Of a DNA stretch of 64,000 bases, positions 61,501 to 64,000 are shown piece after piece. The stretch lies in assembly GCF_037782385.1 (NCBI RefSeq), contig NZ_JBBEXD010000001.1, forward strand, positions 620,001 to 684,000, given 5' to 3'. The stretch is from Ascidiimonas meishanensis. GTDB lineage: Bacteria > Bacteroidota > Bacteroidia > Flavobacteriales > Flavobacteriaceae. Numbering within the stretch: position 1 is the stretch's first letter; every line of letters starts with the position of its first letter. The translations under genes were made by a program, and so were the position numbers. Below the pieces are notes generated by a model. That model did not search any database, was not told the origin of the DNA, and saw only the letters and a list, made by a program, of their open reading frames with translations.

Positions 61501-62258
61501 AGCTAAGAGCAGCGGTTTTAAGAGAAAAAGGCAGTAATTCTGAAAGAGAAATGGCGAATGCCATGTATTTAGCTGGATTTGATGTGAAGGATGTACATAT
61601 GACAGATCTTATCTCGGGAAGGGAAAACCTAGAAGATATTCATTTCATTGGAGCTGTAGGTGGTTTTAGTAATAGTGATGTACTTGGTTCTGCCAAGGGA
61701 TGGGCAGGTGCCTTTTTATATAATGAAAAAGCTAAAAACGCCCTTAATAACTTTTTTAAACGTCAAGACACGCTCTCTGTAGGAATTTGCAATGGCTGCC
61801 AACTTTTTATTGAATTAGGATTGATTAATCCGGAGCATGAACAAAAGCCAGCTATGTTACATAATGATTCAGGGAAATTTGAATGCGTATTTACATCGGT
61901 AGAAATTCAGCCCAATAATTCTGTAATGCTAGGGAATATGGCGGGTGCTACTCTAGGCATCTGGTCTGCACATGGTGAAGGCAAATTTAATTTCCCTTAC
62001 GACTCTTCGGAATATGATATTGTGGCGAAATATGGATATCAAGGCTATCCTGCAAACCCTAACGGTTCAGATTATAATGCAGCTATGATGGCATCTGTAG
62101 ATGGAAGACATTTGGTTACTATGCCGCATTTTGAAAGGTCTACCTTCCCTTGGAATTGGGCTAATTATCCAGAGAATCGAAAAAATGATGAAGTATCCCC
62201 TTGGCTGCAAGCTTTTGTGAATGCTAGAGAATGGTTAGAAAATAAAATTGCTGAATAA
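58590..62258 (+). CDS. purL: Phosphoribosylformylglycinamidine synthase, single-chain
   Basis: A 1222-residue enzyme converting FGAR, glutamine and ATP to FGAM in purine synthesis. It is the large fused form with N-terminal PurS-like part, two FGAM synthetase halves and a C-terminal glutaminase. Visible marks are the SEHCRHKIFNG motif near 168, KAETHNFPTTVEPFNGAATGSGGEIRD (outline KAETHNFPTTVEP near 247), and HDHGAGG near 450. The glutaminase nucleophile Cys 1067 lies in GICNGCQLF, with ahead SNSDVLGSAKGWA. All expected domains are intact. Transcribed alone; ends by a convergent lipoprotein gene. Confidence 0.97.
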   Translation: MIIFFGNPESKVYAVESASKLSPKDISKLIWLFGNTQQIDESAVADFFIGPRAAMVTPWSTNAVEISQNMGIQGIIRIEEFIPSSKEASDYDTMLSQKYAGLNQEIFTVNIAPEEIKDIDHIATYNEQEGLALSTEEVDYLENLAIKLNRKLTDSEVFGFSQVNSEHCRHKIFNGTFIIDGKEQSQSLFKLIKKTAKQHPNGIVSAYKDNVAFVKGPIVTQFAPKRPDIPEFYQEQDFESVISLKAETHNFPTTVEPFNGAATGSGGEIRDRLAGGKGSLPLAGSAVYMTSYSRLEENRSWEHAMEARPWLYQTPMDILVKASNGASDFGNKFGQPLITGSVLTFEHPEEKRKLGYDKVIMLAGGIGYGKKEQSIKDTPQKEDKIVILGGDNYRIGMGGAAVSSADTGKFSSGIELNAVQRSNPEMQKRAANTVRGMVESEENHIVSIHDHGAGGHLNCLSELVEETGGKIDLDKLPVGDPTLSAREIIGNESQERMGLVISGKYEKELRTIADRERSPMYTVGEVTNDHQFTFESGTTGKKPMNLKLEDMFGSSPKTILEDTRIKRNYLAVTYNSSNLQSYLEQVLQLEAVACKDWLTNKVDRCVGGKVAKQQCTGPLQLPLNNVGVMALDYKGKEGIATSIGHAPVSALIDAKAGSQNSIAEALTNIVWAPLAEGLKSISLSANWMWPCKNEGEDARLYDAVKACSDFAIDLGINIPTGKDSLSMKQKYKDEDVIAPGTVIISAAANCNDITKVVEPVFKRNQAPIYYINLSSDSYKLGGSSFAQIGNTIGNETPSIQDIPHFKNAFESLQELIKSDLIYAGHDVSSGGLITTLLEMCFAEHQLGAVIDLSSLNEADTIKVLFSENAGIVFQADEKAEAILTENQINFHKIGYTLSGDHLQLKNHTENYSFVISFLRDMWYKTSFLLDQKQSGVAKAEERFINYKNQPLAFEFPSDFNGKKPAITTPRKLRAAVLREKGSNSEREMANAMYLAGFDVKDVHMTDLISGRENLEDIHFIGAVGGFSNSDVLGSAKGWAGAFLYNEKAKNALNNFFKRQDTLSVGICNGCQLFIELGLINPEHEQKPAMLHNDSGKFECVFTSVEIQPNNSVMLGNMAGATLGIWSAHGEGKFNFPYDSSEYDIVAKYGYQGYPANPNGSDYNAAMMASVDGRHLVTMPHFERSTFPWNWANYPENRKNDEVSPWLQAFVNAREWLENKIAE

Positions 62259-62299
62259 TTAAATTATTCAGCAATTAATTCTGTTTCAAATAATCTTAT

Positions 62300-63787
62300 T
62301 TATTGCCAATCTGGCATTGATGCATTGTTAAATAGTGTAAAACGGTTTCCGCCCCCGGAAGCTGCTCTTCTTACAATCTGAATAGGTGAAATTCCATCAT
62401 TAGAAGTGTTTTCAAAGATAATATCTGCATTATTAGGAGAAAATTTAGCATTTAAATCATTCGTGCCTGTTGGTTTATCTATAGAAAGATCGGCAACAGC
62501 ATCAGAAGCTAGTGTATACACAAATACTCTTGAATCTAATCTACGATAGCTATTATTTTCAAAACCTGAAACATCATAGGTATAGAGCACCTGAGACCCA
62601 TCTATTGAAATATCTAAACCGCCCATAGCTCCATTAAGGCCACTTAAAAGGGTCTTGGTAATATTTCCATTTAAATCAATCGTGAAAATTCTACCATTAT
62701 ACCCATCACTATTATTACTTGTTAACGCAATAAATGAACCATCTTCACTCCATGCACATTTAGTGATAAAACTACCATCGGAAGTTTGAAATACCAATTC
62801 AAGTCCGCTTCCATCTTTATTAATTTTATAAAGCTTATCAAAACTAGGATAAATGAGTTGTGATCCGTTAGAAGACCAATCAAATTCAATCTCATTTAAA
62901 TTAAATCCAGCAACTGGAACAGCTTGTGTGACTTGTCTAATATCATCACCACTTAAATCTGAAGTAAACAAATGTGTTTGTGCCCCTATATTTCTCAGAA
63001 ATGCAATTCTGCCTGCCTGAAGATTCTTTTTGGGCCTATAGCTGTTTTGATTCTCATCCGTTAAGCGAAATTGTGTACTTCCATCTTCGTTTGAAGAAAT
63101 AATTACGTTATTCCCACCTATTTGCTGCACATAATGAAACCTGTTTTCTGGATTATCTAAAGTAGTAAAACTAGAGATCTTACTCAATACAGGTTCATTA
63201 ATACTATCAGAAACCGTTATTTGCCAAAAATATTTTGTTCCAAAATCAAGATCAGAAACCGTGTAAACAGTATCGGTCAAAGATTCTATCTTTAAAATTT
63301 CATCATCCTGAGCATTCTTTATTTCCAAAGTAAAAGTAAGCTCATCAGTAGCATCAGGATCTGAAGCATTCCATACAAATTGTTGTTCTACAGGAACATC
63401 TATCGCCAAATCTGTTGGCGTAATAAGCACTGGAGTTGCTGGTGGTCTATTAGTTGCTGTCTCTAATTCTAGTTCAAAAATTACGGTTACAGTGGCACTT
63501 TCGGTTAAAGAAACCGCTTCAAAATTGGTAACCCAACCGTCTTTTTCTGCTTTCAAAGAATAATCCCCTGTTGGCACTTCTTCCAATGTAAATTCTCCAT
63601 TAGCATTGGTAAAAACAGTTTTACTATTAGGAGAAGTAGAAATTTTCACATTTTCAATAGGCTCATTATCGCCATCACTTACTACAGTTCCAGAGATTTC
63701 TCCGGTAACGAATGTATCCACTTTATCTTCACTACAGGAAATTAGTATTGAGAAAGTGAACAGTACATAAATTATTTTTTTCATCAT
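62300..63787 (-). CDS. Lipoprotein with CarboxypepD_reg-like and TolB/PD40-like domains
   Basis: A 495-residue lipoprotein (YVLFTFSILISC, acylated Cys 18, followed by SEDKVD). First, a carboxypeptidase-regulatory-like fold (29-112; GTVVSDGDNEPIENVKIS, TNANGEFTLEEVPTGDYSL). Next, a fibronectin-like domain (about 116-210; PPATPVLITPTDLAIDVPVEQQFVWNASDPD). Then a TolB-like beta-propeller (about 215-495) with PD40-type repeats (RQVTQAVPVAG, DWSSNGSQLIYP, AWSEDGSFIALT). It probably sits at the outer membrane. Ligand unknown. It is transcribed with an outer-membrane protein gene upstream on the minus strand. Confidence 0.85.
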   Translation of the reverse strand: MMKKIIYVLFTFSILISCSEDKVDTFVTGEISGTVVSDGDNEPIENVKISTSPNSKTVFTNANGEFTLEEVPTGDYSLKAEKDGWVTNFEAVSLTESATVTVIFELELETATNRPPATPVLITPTDLAIDVPVEQQFVWNASDPDATDELTFTLEIKNAQDDEILKIESLTDTVYTVSDLDFGTKYFWQITVSDSINEPVLSKISSFTTLDNPENRFHYVQQIGGNNVIISSNEDGSTQFRLTDENQNSYRPKKNLQAGRIAFLRNIGAQTHLFTSDLSGDDIRQVTQAVPVAGFNLNEIEFDWSSNGSQLIYPSFDKLYKINKDGSGLELVFQTSDGSFITKCAWSEDGSFIALTSNNSDGYNGRIFTIDLNGNITKTLLSGLNGAMGGLDISIDGSQVLYTYDVSGFENNSYRRLDSRVFVYTLASDAVADLSIDKPTGTNDLNAKFSPNNADIIFENTSNDGISPIQIVRRAASGGGNRFTLFNNASMPDWQ

Positions 63788-63817
63788 TCTTGTTTCTTTA
63801 TGCGTACTAGCGATTAT

Positions 63818-64000
63818 TTAGAAATAATAATTAATACCTAAACCAAAGCGCCAGAAAAAATCATTTCGTTTTCCACGATCTAAACCATCTAAGGTATCGT
63901 CAAGTGAAATATTTTGTTCTCCATACAATTTTACTCCTAGGTTTTTAGCAGCCATGTATTCCAGTCCTAACCCATATTGTACTTTAAAAGTAATATCATC
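63818..64000 (-). CDS. Outer-membrane beta-barrel protein, partial
   Basis: The last 60 residues of a protein whose gene extends beyond the right edge. Alternating hydrophobic/polar strands (VQYGLGLEYMAAKNLGVKLYGE, WRFGLGINYYF) and a C-terminal Phe are typical of a bacterial outer-membrane beta-barrel, and WRFGLGINYYF ends like many flavobacterial porin-like proteins. It is followed 30 bases on by the lipoprotein gene, so the two may form an operon. The family cannot be fixed from this fragment. Confidence 0.75.
   Translation of the reverse strand, partial: DDITFKVQYGLGLEYMAAKNLGVKLYGEQNISLDDTLDGLDRGKRNDFFWRFGLGINYYF

Overview
The window is a stretch of chromosome from a member of the Bacteroidota, most likely the family Flavobacteriaceae. 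The evidence is its AT-rich composition, the near absence of Shine-Dalgarno sites, repeated -7 boxes of the type TAnnTTTG, type IX secretion (T9SS)-like C-terminal domains, and family-typical neighbourhoods (MoxR/DUF58/DUF4129/DUF4350 operon, PadR-PspC-head-GIN cluster, sigma factor followed by DUF4252 genes). No rRNA, tRNA, CRISPR array, insertion sequence or prophage was seen. Most of the window is core genome with small accessory islands.

Region by region. 1-5975: tightly packed plus-strand membrane/AAA operon (SpoIIM-like, multi-pass protein, DUF4129, DUF4350, MoxR, DUF58). 6125-8136: DUF2141 protein, then divergent dps and oxyR (peroxide defence). 8203-9681: an array of small GG-leader peptide genes resembling RiPP precursors, four intact and at least two decayed, with no maturation enzyme nearby. 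9867-13023: a 65-residue conserved protein, a PBP4-type carboxypeptidase, an AIM24-like protein and a DUF4442 protein. 13168-16505: DUF4870, PadR, PspC and head-GIN proteins, probably a membrane-stress module. 16813-17466: a TPR gene broken by one amber codon. 17508-22827: dipeptide epimerase, an AONS-like PLP enzyme, a class III-type sirtuin, a haem-binding protein, a helical protein and purB. 22900-25003: ECF sigma operon with two DUF4252 proteins. 25147-27923: S41 lipoprotein protease and a CARDB-type secreted protein.

27956-33215 is a cobalamin uptake locus: a BtuB-like TonB receptor under a B12 riboswitch on the minus strand, and divergent substrate-binding, permease and ATPase genes. 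The ATPase has no ATG/GTG/TTG start before its conserved N-terminus and appears to start at ATT. 33255-34164 holds four tandem paralogous genes for 51-58 residue peptides that share an MKTQN N-terminus and an Ala-rich C-terminus. Three of them have the same two-block upstream element, GGGGTATTT-N12-TACTATTA. This is the best candidate here for an undescribed system.

34518-64000: rmuC, a thioesterase, carB (without the allosteric domain), rpmH, cardiolipin synthase, a lytic transglycosylase, a hydrolase, a GNAT-like protein, mtaB, a GlmU-like protein, rpmE type B, a glycosyltransferase, a phosphosugar mutase, an MsbA-like exporter, a second ECF sigma module, a DUF6515-like lipoprotein, a YCF48-like protein, an RsmB-like rRNA methyltransferase, purL, and two envelope proteins, the last cut by the right edge.
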